This document shows, one piece after another, positions 34,132 to 44,699 of a DNA stretch of 60,000 bases. Positions within the stretch are counted from its first letter, which is position 1; the number at the start of each line of letters is the position of its first letter. Made by a program: the position numbers and the translations under genes. The notes under the pieces were generated by a model. The model was not told where the DNA came from. It saw nothing but the letters and a program-made list of their open reading frames with translations, and did no database searches. This DNA comes from Membranipora membranacea (taxonomy: Eukaryota > Bryozoa > Gymnolaemata > Cheilostomatida > Membraniporidae): contig OU612072.1 in the NCBI GenBank assembly GCA_914767715.1, forward strand, positions 746,001 through 806,000. The letters are read 5' to 3'.

Positions 34132-34685
34132 ACTCAGCTTTGTCCGAAGGGGTGTTTGTATCTATGTTCATCGCATGTTCGAGGCAATAGTTTCGCCAGC
34201 CTGTTTAGCAGGTTGTAAGGCCGTTGTGGTGGACCTGTTTTATTTGGTGAGCAGACTGTCCACCATTTTCTCTATACCGTGCGCCCTCAGGTGAGCTGCC
34301 TTTGTTTTTGGACGGCCTCACAGGAATCCAGAAGTCAATACCAGCTTGCTCATTGTTGGTGGGTGTTGATAACATTGATTTTTATTCAAATAACAAAAGC
34401 TATTCTTAGCGGCCAAAAGAAACATTCTTGAAAATTTTAGGCAATCAAAATTTTCCAACACGTTGTTGTGATCATGTAGACAGCATCAAAGATTGACACA
34501 TTCAATTGCAGTGTCAAAACCTTTACCTTTAGATTCTTTGTTGACAGATAACCAGCCATGTATTAGTTCTATTCATAGACCTACTAATAATAAATTAGTA
34601 GGTCTATGGTTCTATTGAAATGTCATAAATTCCTATGTTTTCACTTCAATTGATTACAAGGTATTGAAGGAGGAGGCCTAAATCC
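34132..34685. other. No gene recognised; short palindrome near 34.58 kb
   Basis: Nothing coding supported. TAGACCTACTAATAATA and its inverse TTATTAGTAGGTCTA-type sequence form a short hairpin around 34575-34605. Confidence 0.4.
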
Positions 34686-35741
34686 GCACTGGAGCAAAGT
34701 CATAAATTTGAAAGATTGTTAAACTCCATAGAAAATTTCATAGCTACATTTCAAGCTATAATAAAAGCTACTAGCACTGAAATTACATCCAAAGCACATG
34801 AATTGGATTTCAAACAGCCTTGGATGACAATCAAACTATATTCACTAACACAGGAACCAACCCAACTTTCTTGTAAGGTGAAAAATAAACCATTTAACCT
34901 AAACTCAAGAAAAAGTATCAGGAATTAAGAGATTATGTTTCGAAACAAATTAAATATGCTAAAAGAGGTTGTTTTACACAAGAATTTGAGTCATGTAAGA
35001 ATAAGACAAATGAAAAACAAAGAGTAATTAGGAAAAAAAGATCGCATCAACGAGGCTGAAAAAAGTAATTTAAAGATGAAAAAGAATGGTTCTGAGGTCA
35101 CTGATAAGGTAAGATAAGATAATATTAAAACTCGCAAGGGTTTATAATGGAGTAGTTGTTCAATAAATAAAATGAAAAAATTCAAAAATGATCCATTAGA
35201 CATTAGTGTATTGGCTCTTCACATGCTGGTAATTTACCTGTTTTAGAGAGTCCAAGAAAATCACCATTTTGAATTTGATGAATTTAGTCTAACAGATATT
35301 TTATCTCTAATTAGCAAGCTGGAGTATGTCATTTAGTTAGCGCACATACAATTGACAAACTATCACATCATATAAACCTGTGCTGGTTGAACTTGTTAAT
35401 CAAACCCTCAGATTATCTGTATTTCCTAATTGGCTCAAGATCACAAATTTCAAACTATTATTGAAAAAAGAAAGCCGATCTGACATGTCAAATAACCATC
35501 CTATTTCAATTTTAAAGAATTAGTTTGAGGCTGCTCTTTTGTATCACATCTTATTCTCCAGATTTTCAGCTTTAGAATCCAAATATTGAGGAAGTTATGG
35601 CCTCTAATCGGTATTGGGAATAAGCGGATGTTTCCCTTGGGGTACGTCACAACCATAGACATATGTTTTACCTATGGTCATACTTATTAAGAGTTAATAC
35701 ACTAATAATCACACAGATAAGATGATGATCAAATTTCAGAC

Positions 35742-35820
35742 CTGGGTGGGAATCGAACCCGGGTCCACATATCTATAGGCAACGACGCTACCATCGCCAC
35801 TTGGACCAACTAATTGAGCC
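35742..35820 (-). mobile_element. tRNA-like head, minus strand, in MITE centre
   Basis: The minus strand shows TGGTCCAAGTGG (A-box-like) and GGTTCGATTCC, a perfect B box (plus strand 35749-35759). The sequence around the B box can form a T-arm (CCCGGGTTCGATTCCCACCC-like). It lacks a closing acceptor stem. Confidence 0.6.
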
Positions 35821-35825
35821 TGGAG

Positions 35826-35892
35826 ACAATATAGCTCAGTGTTGGCGCGTTGCCTGCAAAGCCATTTTGACCTAGGTTCGAGACGGTTACAG
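35826..35892 (+). mobile_element. tRNA-like head, plus strand, in MITE centre
   Basis: TAGCTCAGTGTTGG (35832-35845, A box with a 2-nt insertion) and GGTTCGAGACGG (35876-35887, degraded B box). It is the inverted partner of the minus-strand head and is more decayed. Confidence 0.5.
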
Positions 35893-36340
35893 ATCTGAAC
35901 ATTTTGATCATCGACATATTTATTAGTGTATCGTAATAAGTATGATGGTTGTGACGTACCATAGGGATTGCCGGCTGATTCTTACTGCCGATATATAAAT
36001 ATATTTGGATTCTAAAGCTGGAATTCACTCACATGATCAAATAAAATATGCAGAATAAGATGTGATACAAAAGAGCAGCCTCAAACTAAGTCTTTAAGCA
36101 CAATTTCAAAAATTATTGAGAAAGTTATATGCCAACAAATCCATGACCATCTTGAGTTACATGATCTTTTAATATATAACCAATATGGATTTAGTCCTTT
36201 AAATAACACCATTCTTGCCACTGACAAGTTTAAGAACTTATTTTCAAAGGACTTGATGCCAGCACTGAAGCACAGGTTTTTTTCTTAGACTTTCCTAAGG
36301 CTTTCGACAATATTAGTCATGAAATTACTATAGGTTAATA

Positions 36341-37600
36341 TGGCATTTTTACAATTTTAGGAGGATCAGGGTGCAGGCCGGATTTATCTAACCGGGGGTC
36401 TTTCATAGTTCTCTTCAGCCAGTCACCATTGATAGTCTGACTCATCTTCGCCATTGTGGCTTAATCCAAGTCTTGTCAACTTGCATAAGAGTCTAGCTCG
36501 ATTCTACCGATAATGTTTCTTTGATGATTATCAGTGAGCCCACTTTTGATATACACAACACTGCTTTTCTGCCATTGATTTTACTGTTATGTGTCAGTTT
36601 TTTCCACTTGAGTTGTTTCATCTTGTCTGTTACATTCTGTTGCAAATATGTTAAATATTCTTAATGTTCAATGTCAGTAGAAATGCTGTGATCAGATTTT
36701 AGGTTGTTCTCAGCTGATTTTTACTAGTTTTTGATCAATCATTAACTACTAGCATTGACTAGCTAATGAATTGATGGACTAGGAGACATTCAAAACAGTG
36801 AGTGAATTTTCAGGCTGTGTTATGATATAATTTAGCATTAACTATGAAGATAGATGGCTCATTGTTTGTATATTTTACACTTACTAAATTTGGCCTGTAC
36901 TTATATTTAGAGGTTGAGGAGCAGACCAGAGGTACAACACTTTTATTTCCTCATTGTATAATATGAATCATGCTAACTTGCATACAAACATGACAAGTAC
37001 ATATTACTATTTGGTAGGGTAACACCAGATATTTTGGTCTTGATTTGAACCAATTATGTGACCAATTGGTTAAAGTTTAGAGTTTTGACACAATATTACT
37101 CTCAGATGCTTCAGGGGCCAAGATTTTGCACAAAATGTTTCAGCAGCCAGGCCCTGTGTCAGGCCTGCAAGAGTTATACAGGGTTTACAAGGTTCGCTTG
37201 CTGGATTGGGCAATGCACTATCACATATGCCTAGACAACATGTATGCTGTCTTGTTAGCGTAAAACTCCTGCTTCAAAAAATGATACTTATCATGAATAA
37301 TCTCAATGTAGCTCAAATCTTGTATTACAATACATATCACTTAATTTTCTTTTTTTTGTTTTGCCAAGGGGACAAATAAAAAAGAATGTTTGTAATGGAA
37401 AGAAATAAAATATCATATAAAAGGCATGGAACAGCTAGTTAGTCCAGGGTCTAGAATGACAGCTGGCCCACTTTCAGCCACAAGACACCAGGACGCATAA
37501 ATGAGCCTCGGAAAGGGTGTGGCCGCCCCTCACCGTCCACTGTGGGCCTACATTCGCTCCGCCAGACCATTCATCGGATTAGACCAAAACCCTGCCTCAA
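36341..37600. other. No gene recognised
   Basis: A locally GC-rich plus-strand ORF (37501-37716: MSLGKGVAAPHRPLWAYIRS) stands out from AT-rich surroundings but has no recognised family; its 3' half overlaps the LINE end. Nothing else supported. Confidence 0.35.
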
Positions 37601-38345
37601 CTCCCATTAGGTATCTGTTGTGCGGTTTAATTCCGCTGCACAACAGATACCTCTCATCCCAATTCTTGTTGAATTTAGTAGGTTCAAAAGTTCTTTTGAA
37701 TCTTGTATCATATTGATGATCAGAGTTTTGATTTGAAATGTCATCTTTTCATAAGTTTTTAAAAGTAATTTTAACATCCGATACTCAAATAACATTTCTA
37801 GCAGCATAATTTTCAATGGTTCAAAATGGGATGTCACATGTAAGCCCGGTCTATTTTTAACAATAACTCACAAAGCTGCGTTTCTCAAAATCATGATTGA
37901 TTTCATTGCTGTTTCAGAAGCATGACCCCAAAACTCAATTCCATATATGAAATACGGGTAAAAGAAAGTGTAATAAAGATCTACCAAAAATTTGTTATCA
38001 ACATAAGGGCGTACAGCTCTCAGCACCCTCAAATTTAGGTTAAGTTTTGTCGCTAAAAGCTTGATATGCGTTTTGAAATTAATTTCCATCACAATGAGTT
38101 TTTCTTGGCGCTTTTAATAAAATATAACGCGTTTTGTCATAATTTATGATAAGCCTATTTGTAACGCACCATTGATTTACTTTATTGATGTTGGTTTTAA
38201 CAAGTTCAGGTCTTTGCTAAAGATTTTGGTGTCATCTGCAAATAAAATATAACTAAGATCCGGAGCTGATTTTAAAAGATCATTTTTATAAACTAGAAAT
38301 AAAAGGGGCTCTAGAACTGAGCCCTGTGGTACTCCCTGATTCGAT
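37600..38345 (-). mobile_element. LINE RT fragment with intact FADD motif
   Basis: Read on the minus strand from 38345: [15 protein letters not shown], then [12 protein letters not shown], then (37868-38092) LNLRVLRAVRPYV, YGIEFWGHAS, and (37607-37837) SHFEPLKIMLLEMLFEYRML at the C-terminus. The palm motifs are intact, but stops and a frameshift lie between palm and thumb, and the 5' half is missing. It belongs to the same family as 20.58-21.32 kb. Confidence 0.85.
37609..37653. repeat. Stable hairpin at LINE 3' end
   Basis: AGGTATCTGTTGTGC and its exact complement GCACAACAGATACCT flank a loop that itself contains CGG...CCG. The stem is at least 15 bp with only a short loop. It lies at the 3' end of the minus-strand LINE. 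Confidence 0.8.
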
Positions 38346-38690
38346 TAAGCGCTTGATTCAAGAGCATGCCTTTTAATTCTTATTAAGTTTAACATCAAAC
38401 GCAATTCAACTTAAACAATGCATGTCTTATTTCAGCAAGTTATACTTTCTAGTTAATGATGCCATGCATGCTCAATTTAATTCATTTAACTAAATTTGTT
38501 GATTATATAGATAATCCAACCAACTGTTATACTGTGCCATTATCAAATGCTAAGGCAAGGCATATCACTAACATACAATAAATGAAAATATTATGATAAC
38601 AACTTGTAAAACTTTCATGTTTAAAAAAACTGACCTGTCTCCAAATGAAGTTGCAAACAAAAGAGAGCTGCATGTCGGCCAGATGGTCCC
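38346..38690. other. No gene recognised
   Basis: AT-rich; nothing supported. Confidence 0.4.
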
Positions 38691-38699
38691 CAAACAGAT

Positions 38700-39085
38700 C
38701 AATCCTGCTTTTCCATTGGTGAACCATGCTCTTATATAGCATGGTTCCAAACACATTAAAAAACAAACAAACACAAGAAAAACAACAAAACACATCTGCT
38801 CCAAGAGTGGGTTGATCGGTCCCAAGAGCGGGTACAGATATTAAAATTAGCACTTTGACTTAACTCAGCTGCCTTTGATCGATGTTCCTTTGATTCAGTT
38901 AACTTTGATCGAGGTTAAATGTCCTGTCTGTTACTAGCGTGTCCTCAAGTTGAGTTTGAGTGTACTGATGATGATATAGAAAATGCTCCTGTTTGCTCTG
39001 CAGATGTGACATCTGCACTCCCTTGGTTGCAATCGTCCTCGATTATGACATGTCACCTGATCTGGCATCTAGATGCAACAATATG
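38700..39085 (+). repeat. Dispersed repeat, inverted partner at 45.35-45.80 kb
   Basis: Shared words in order: ATGGTTCCA, GGGTTGATCGG, GAGGTTAAATGT, GTGTCCTC, GACATCTGCA, and CGTCCTC...GATCTGGCAT. The partner runs on the opposite strand. Identity is moderate, with indels. Non-coding as far as I can see. Confidence 0.75.
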
Positions 39086-40879
39086 ATAGGAAGACTCTAT
39101 AGTAACATTAGCCACAATCAAGTGCCTCACTTTAGCTTTATATGGTGTCCTGTCTAGGTTTATCATAGAGTCTACGGTTGAATCTTGGAGTAATTGCTAC
39201 CCATTATGGAACCAGGGAGGGTGGGATGGAACCAGGGTATATCTGGTATTCCTGGTGAAACTTATCTAGTCAACGGATTTTATACAAACTGGAGTTGTCC
39301 CATTATAAAAAGTGAGAGGATAACTACTAATTTTATCCGAAGATCCACAGACATGTATATTGTAATGATTTCATATTGATCATTGAGATGTGGACAATTA
39401 TAAAATCATGTTGCCAAAACAGGAAGTTCAAAGCAACTACCTAAAATGGAATTCAAAAGTGGTTACTTGGAATTATAATATCATTATAAGTTGTTAGAAT
39501 TAAATCCACCCTAACCTTGAGAGAGGACTAAATGCTTAATCTTTGTTTTCTGGATAATATTTTCCTTCTTAACCTATCAGCAAGTTGACAGCTGCTGCAC
39601 TACAGACCAGACATATCCTCAGACAGCATAGTAGTAAGTATTAGTAGGACAGGTAGGTAGGATCTCTCTCTCTCTCTCTCTCTCTCTAACTCTGGTACTG
39701 GACGGATCCACCTTAGTCAAAGTCAATTAAATGAACTAAGTAATCCATTTGAGTTGATCGTTGATCATTTAATTGATTGAATGATTGCAGCCACTCCCTA
39801 ATCAAAGGAGTGGTGGTATTACCACGGAGTTTTTTAATCCTTTTCTGCTTTTGATTTTTATTACACATCAATTTGGCTTTACACAATGGCTGTTACTGTT
39901 TTTTATTAGTAGTAGCGGACGTGCAGTAGAGTGAGTATGTTGAATATTTGTTTAGTTAGTCATAAATTTAGTAGAATATGAAAGGTACACTACAAGCAAA
40001 TTAAATCATTTATCTCAATATATTATCAATAAACTCTCATTGTATAAGCTGCCCTCCAGTGTTCAGCATTTTCTTGCAATAGCCAAGGAAACCATAATTA
40101 TCATAGTTTGATTAAATAAAATTGTTGATAATTGTTGTATTAAACTCAAAATGTGACTGGATAATGAATCTAAGGTTAGTCCGATTGCTTACCGGATGCC
40201 TTTTTGGCAAACACCATGTGTAGAAGCCATACAGACATCCGGTTAGCGGTGCATTGCAAACTTTTATCCCCAAACCCTATGTTTCTTTCTCAAAAATAAA
40301 ATTTGAGTCTTGTATTCATTTCTACTCATGGATCAGGTGAAACCAACCCTTGTTTTGTGCTAGAGTCGAACTTGACATGATTTTTTCAGGATCTCGGTAA
40401 CAGGTGATTTCAGGGTGATGGCATATGGGTATGTCACAAGGACAATGCCACAGATATTGGGAATTCTCATTGTTATAACACTAGTTCCACAAGTCACAAT
40501 GCAAGGTCTGTAAGCTGACGATACGTAAATATGCCATTTTTTTAGTAAATTGGTCAAAATTGAAACTTGATCATCCATAAGGATCTCTCAATCGACAACT
40601 ACCAATATCACTATATGCTCGCTCCTTGCTGAGTAAGCGAGTTTTCCTAGAGGCTTCTTTTTGGGATTATACGGAATTATATAAATTCTGAGCGAATTAT
40701 TTGGGAACAACAATGTCTAATTGAAAAACCCAAGTAAGCGAGGATTTCAAGCTAATTGATAGGTTCGAAAATAAATCGTTCATTTCAATTGAAAGCTTAA
40801 TCTGAATTATGCATTATCTCAGTTGAGCTTTTTCTACCTCTGGTTCAAAGTTATACTCTTGGGTAAAACATGACTGAGG
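39086..40879. other. Presumed 5' region of receptor copy 2; no exon assigned
   Basis: A leader exon ending in phase 1 is expected upstream of 40896, but none with a convincing ATG, hydrophobic run and donor was found. ORFs at 39194-39379 (+) and 40360-40578 (-) look spurious. Confidence 0.35.
39663..39687. repeat. (CT)n microsatellite
   Basis: Twelve or so uninterrupted CT dinucleotides. Confidence 0.95.
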
Positions 40880-40895
40880 ATGGTTTCTGTTTTAG

Positions 40896-41255
40896 ACACC
40901 TTGACATTCAATGCTGAGACTACTACAGGTGATAGTTACTACATCGGTCAGCCACTCACAGTAACCTGTAGAAAATCTGTCATCTCACCAAAAGGTCTGG
41001 TACAGTTAGGTGTGAGGATCAATGATGAGGTTCTAGGTTGTCACCGAGACGCTTTGACTGGAAAATGGGCACCCATACGTTTTGCTGTACCTGAAGGTGT
41101 TACATACGAACCAGATTGTGATGTACCTAACAACGATAACTCTGTTATTATAGTGTTTAATATATCTCAGGAACTGTCTTCTCTTACATTGATATGTTAT
41201 GACGGTAAAACCGCAGAGTTTTCAGCCACGTCTCTTGTCATGGGAACTGTGAAAG
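40896..41255 (+). CDS. Ig1 exon of receptor copy 2
   Basis: 360 nt, phase 1-1 (ctgttttag|ACACC ... AAAG|gtgggt). Reads TLTFNAETTTGDSYYIGQPL, TVTC, GCHRD, PDCDVPNNDNS, VFNISQELSSL, LICYD, TSLVMGTVKG. Cysteines in TVTC and LICYD fit the canonical Ig disulphide; GCHRD and PDCDV provide an extra pair, giving a four-cysteine Ig fold. Its sequence from 16 bp upstream of the exon to about 41529 is about 95% identical to 2611-3249. Confidence 0.85.
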
Positions 41256-44200
41256 GTGGGTGAATCATTTTTTCAGCAATCACCGGGTCAAGAACAAGCT
41301 TTAACATATTTGGTGTGAGATGGCAATAGTTTGGTGACAGGTTATACTGGATATGGATAATTTTCTCAGTTTAGTTGCAGCTTCACTCTAACAGGCGTTA
41401 AAAGCTAAAAAAAAACTTTTAAAAATTGTTTATTTGAACACTCACTCATCTCCCCCTGATGCCTGATCCATCAGCGTCACCGCTTAGAAGGTATTAAAAG
41501 TAAAGTACTGGCATCTAGTAGAGTTTTGAGATTCTCAAACTTATCATTCAAACTTTGCTTTGAATGTTCCAGAACAAAAAGGACAATTTCAATATTTGGT
41601 TATCTTTGGTGTGTGCTTCAACCAACTGAAACTCAAAGCACTCAACTCCATTTCACCTTGATCAACATTTCTTTCTCATCTTAGAAGTCCTGATAATAAT
41701 GTGGACAATATTAAATAATAACAATTGGCAATAATATAAACAGGTATAATTCTGTTTGATTTATACAGTTTCACCAAGAAATCTGATGTTATCAGTTGAT
41801 AAGGACCCTGTAGTTGAGAACGAGACTATCACGGTCAGCTGTCATTCAGACTCTCCTAACAGCTCTTACTTATATGGTGATTAAACATAAGACACTACTT
41901 CCGCTTTATATCGCTTCATTATTACCCACACACTTGTCGGAGGTTATTAGATAACTGTGTTACTATGCATTTATTCATAACACATATTATAACAAGAAAT
42001 CCTGAATAGGAAACCCACAGAAGCCATTTTATGATATACAGATAGTTGATGACTATTCGCTGGCTCAGAATGCAACCGGCCCATTGATAATTTCGTCAGC
42101 TGAGATAATTGGCCTTTTGTGTTGACTATTTTCATATAAAACAATGCAAATTTACATTTTAAAACATGAGACATCTTTCAAATCGTGGTAACATCAAACT
42201 CGCAAATGTATAATGTGGAAAATATGAAAATCTCAATCTTTAAATTTCAACATTTGGGACGTTTGCATTCTAGGGCAGCGTATTACCTCTCAGAATTAGA
42301 GAGATGTCAGAATGGACTCAATATTTATCAATAAATGGCCACATTACATTATTAATTTGATGTCTAACACAGAATTAGTCCGCGAATCTGGAGAAGTGAC
42401 TTCATTACCCGGTGGATCTTACATTACAAGTCCTGCAGACAGAGATGGATTTTCTGTACGCTGCACAGAACAAAGACATAGTGATTGGCCCTACGAAGTT
42501 GATTTGGTTAACACAAAAGAAATCAGGCCTCACTGTGAGTCCCATCAAGTTTGACTAAATGTGCAAAGAAGACCTGAAGTTAAAGCTGTATTGGATATTA
42601 ATGTCCCAAAGCTTGAATTGTTATATTTATGGCCAGAATCAATGCAAAGCCTTCCTGTTATCAGTAAAAGTGGTACTCATGCTTTCATTTCAGATATCAG
42701 TCGTAACTGGGATCAAGCAGAATTAAGATCTGAAGATAAAAACCCCGAATCACCAACTCCACTGAGATGTTATATAGAGGGTTATCCTACACCAACTTAT
42801 TCATGGACATCTAATCTAACAGACATCACCTCTACACAGACCAGCATGCTATCATTTAGCAATAACTCTCGAAAAATAGGAAGTGCAGAAGAAATTACAT
42901 GTATTGGAACAGTTGGGAAAGGTGGTGAGTGACATTAACAAAACTAATACTTTATCCTTCTCAGTTTATTGTTTGAGTTGTTTTCTAACTTGGATAAAGC
43001 TCAATTGAAACATAACTTGATTTCATGATAGCATATTGTGATGATCATGGTTGTCCAATATCAGAACCTTATCCTGACTTGACAGATAACAGTGTGTTGA
43101 GTTTGATCTGCAGCATAGTGATGCTTGATTTTGAGTGCTATCAAAATATTTAAAGGAGTTGCGATGGCAGAAAACTCTTGTTAGCAATGGTCTACAACAA
43201 TAATACTAATAATATAAATCTGGAAATCATACTGTGGTTTTATGGTTCATGTTCCACATCTTTATTTAATTTAAGCAAGTTTGAAATCACAATACGCAAT
43301 TCAATGTTATCACCTGTTATTTAACCTGGTTGATGCAGGTAGGCTGGTAATTTTCAATATCTCTCTTTTTCCCTTCTTTTAGGTTTAAGTCCATTGTCTA
43401 TTACATGGCGTATCATATGGAAAGAAATCAGATCAACTAACACTAACCCACCAATAGGAGCAGTTATAGGGGGAGCTTTAGGAGGAGTAGCTCTGCTTCT
43501 CATTGTTATCATTGGAATCTGGTACTGGAAAAAACAGAAAGGTAAATATATTATTCTCAATTGCACTACCTGCTTTGCATTCATTCTAATAACTGATGCC
43601 AATGGATCCGAGATTTTGAAATTATATTTTATGTCAGAGTATATATACCTCTTTGAAACTTGCTGCAGATCCGGAAAATACTGTGATAATGATGCTGCAT
43701 GTTTTACCTAACAGTCATCTGCTGTGAAGATATATTCCATTCACAAAACCATCTTACCACACATCAAGCCCCTTTGTAATAACTTGGAATGTAAAATTTG
43801 TTTTAGGCCAACATAACCATCAGTTGAGTAAGTATATTCAAATTCACTTTGGAAGATTTCATTAAGTGTTTGACTTTTTCCCAGTGCCACCTCATAGTGC
43901 CATGGAACAAGTTAAACTTTTAGTTCAAACTTTAACTTTCTCCATACAAATAAGACTAAAATCATGGAAAAAGTTAAACTCTGGATTAATATTTAACTTT
44001 ATCCATGGGTTGTAATGTAGTTGTCATTCCAATTGATTTGATTTACGAACATAGACCTTGTCATGCTTTTTTCCTTACACTCAATATAAAAATAATAATA
44101 ACGCTAACAACAGATTATAAATTCAAATCACAGCAGATTTCTTGCTGATACTAGCCCATGTTTGATCTTGTGCATTATCATCCGAATCAACATCAACTAC

Positions 44201-44416
44201 TTTATTAAGACATTATTTGATCAAATAAATTACTGATTGGTATTGCTGCTTACAGAACCTGCTATTGTCCACAAGCAGCCCAGAAGAAAGCATCGCCAGT
44301 CACATAGTCGTAAATGGCGAACAACAAGGAGTGTTGTACCTACAGGAGATCAATCATCCTCACAACAACCCCAGACCAGCAAAGTTATTGGAGTACCTCT
44401 CACTGGTGGAACCTAG
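40896..44416 (+). CDS. Receptor copy 2: Ig-domain single-pass membrane protein (open in all placed exons)
   Basis: Exons: Ig1 40896-41255; Ig2 41769-41876 and about 42304-42531; Ig3 about 42692-42921; TM 43383-43541; tail 43807-43827 and 44256-44416 (TAG). All junctions fit phase 1. The predicted product is a type I surface protein with three Ig-like domains, a membrane helix and a short cytoplasmic tail. A recognition or adhesion role is inference from architecture. The leader exon was not found, so the model is 5'-partial. Possible polyadenylation signal ATTAAA is near 44694. Unlike copy 1, the tail has no tyrosine motif. Confidence 0.75.
41769..42531 (+). CDS. Ig2 of receptor copy 2, split over two exons
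   Basis: First half 41769-41876 (108 nt, phase 1-1): SPRNLMLSVDKDPVVENETI then TVSC with the first cysteine. Second half about 42304-42531: EVTSLPGGSYITS, then DGFSVRCTEQ with the second cysteine, donor CACT|gtgagt. The 5' boundary is uncertain: the acceptor fitting phase 1 (tagagag|AT) is weak and an in-frame TAG lies at 42297-42299. A non-canonical or missed site is possible. Confidence 0.6.
42692..42921 (+). CDS. Ig3 exon of receptor copy 2
   Basis: The exon follows ctttcatttcag and ends GGGAAAG|gtggtg (or three bases later, |gtgagt). It contains PLRCYIEGYPTPTYSWTS, the C-strand and Trp signature of an Ig fold, and later EEITCIGTVGKG with the second cysteine. One exon for a whole domain, phase 1 at both ends, is the layout that allows domain gain or loss by exon shuffling. 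Copy 1 has no counterpart. Confidence 0.75.
43383..43541 (+). CDS. Transmembrane exon of receptor copy 2
   Basis: 159 nt, phase 1-1 (cttttag|GTTTA ... CAGAAAG|gtaaat). Membrane-proximal SITWRIIWKE and TNTNPP, then a hydrophobic helix containing GAVIGGALGGV and LLLIVIIGIW, then WKKQK as stop-transfer. The SITWRIIW and GG-x2-GG features are shared with copy 1 (ITWIITW, GGAVGG). Confidence 0.85.
43807..44416 (+). CDS. Cytoplasmic-tail exons of receptor copy 2
   Basis: A 21-nt micro-exon (43807-43827, ttttag|GCCAAC ... TTGA|gtaagt) joins 44256-44416 (tacag|AACCTG ... ACC TAG). The phase carried from the TM exon selects the frame reading KPAIVHKQPRRKHRQ, SHSRKWRTTRS, then DQSSSQQPQTSK and VIGVPLTGGT. 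The tail is short, basic then Ser/Gln-rich, with no tyrosine, and unrelated to copy 1's ITAM-like tail. A longer competing frame (to 44480) is out of phase. Confidence 0.6.
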
Positions 44417-44699
44417 ATCACAACTTTGCCATGGCGGTCATCATCAAACAAACGTTATAAGCCTGGGCGAATATAAATGACATAGAGCTGTCAGCTCAAA
44501 CTACGTTTGGAATCTGTATCTCCTTCTTAACTTTCCCAGAAACACACAAATACTCAGAAAGGACATCCTACAATTCCAACATATGTACTTACCATTCTTT
44601 AAATTGACCTGTTATGATGAAAAAAGAGTTCATCAATGTCTATAACCACTAACCAGTAAACCAAAAGCCTGAAAACCTGTTACTTTTTCTCGTATTAAA

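Larger units (their letters stand above)
35512..36097. mobile_element. Palindromic TTAA MITE (586 bp)
   Basis: TTAA at 35512-35515 and 36094-36097 flank terminal inverted repeats of roughly 40 bp that include TTAGTTTGAGGCTGCTCTTT. Imperfect inverted homology continues inward (TTATTAGTGTAT, GATGATCA and CAGATCT-like words on both sides), so most of the element is one long palindrome. At its centre are two tRNA-like sequences pointing away from each other. No transposase; non-autonomous. Confidence 0.8.
34690..36340 (+). mobile_element. LINE ORF2 remnant interrupted by a TTAA MITE
   Basis: Before the MITE: KQPWMTIKLYSLT (34716-34928), EFESCKN-like sequence, FSLTDILSLISKLEY, then PISIL. After the MITE: STISKIIEKVICQQIHDH, NQYGF, then FFLDFPKAFDNISHE. 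These are consecutive blocks of the region leading into the RT palm. Removing 35516-36097 rejoins them in one frame, showing where the MITE entered. Frameshifts elsewhere make it inactive. Confidence 0.75.

Noticed and set aside
35742-35892. Pair of divergent functional tRNA genes
   Set aside because: They lie in the centre of a TIR element, lack acceptor stems, and the plus-strand B box is degraded.
44265-44480. Longer tail frame for receptor copy 2 (71 codons)
   Set aside because: Out of phase with the TM exon and the 21-nt micro-exon; the phase-consistent frame ends at TAG 44414-44416.
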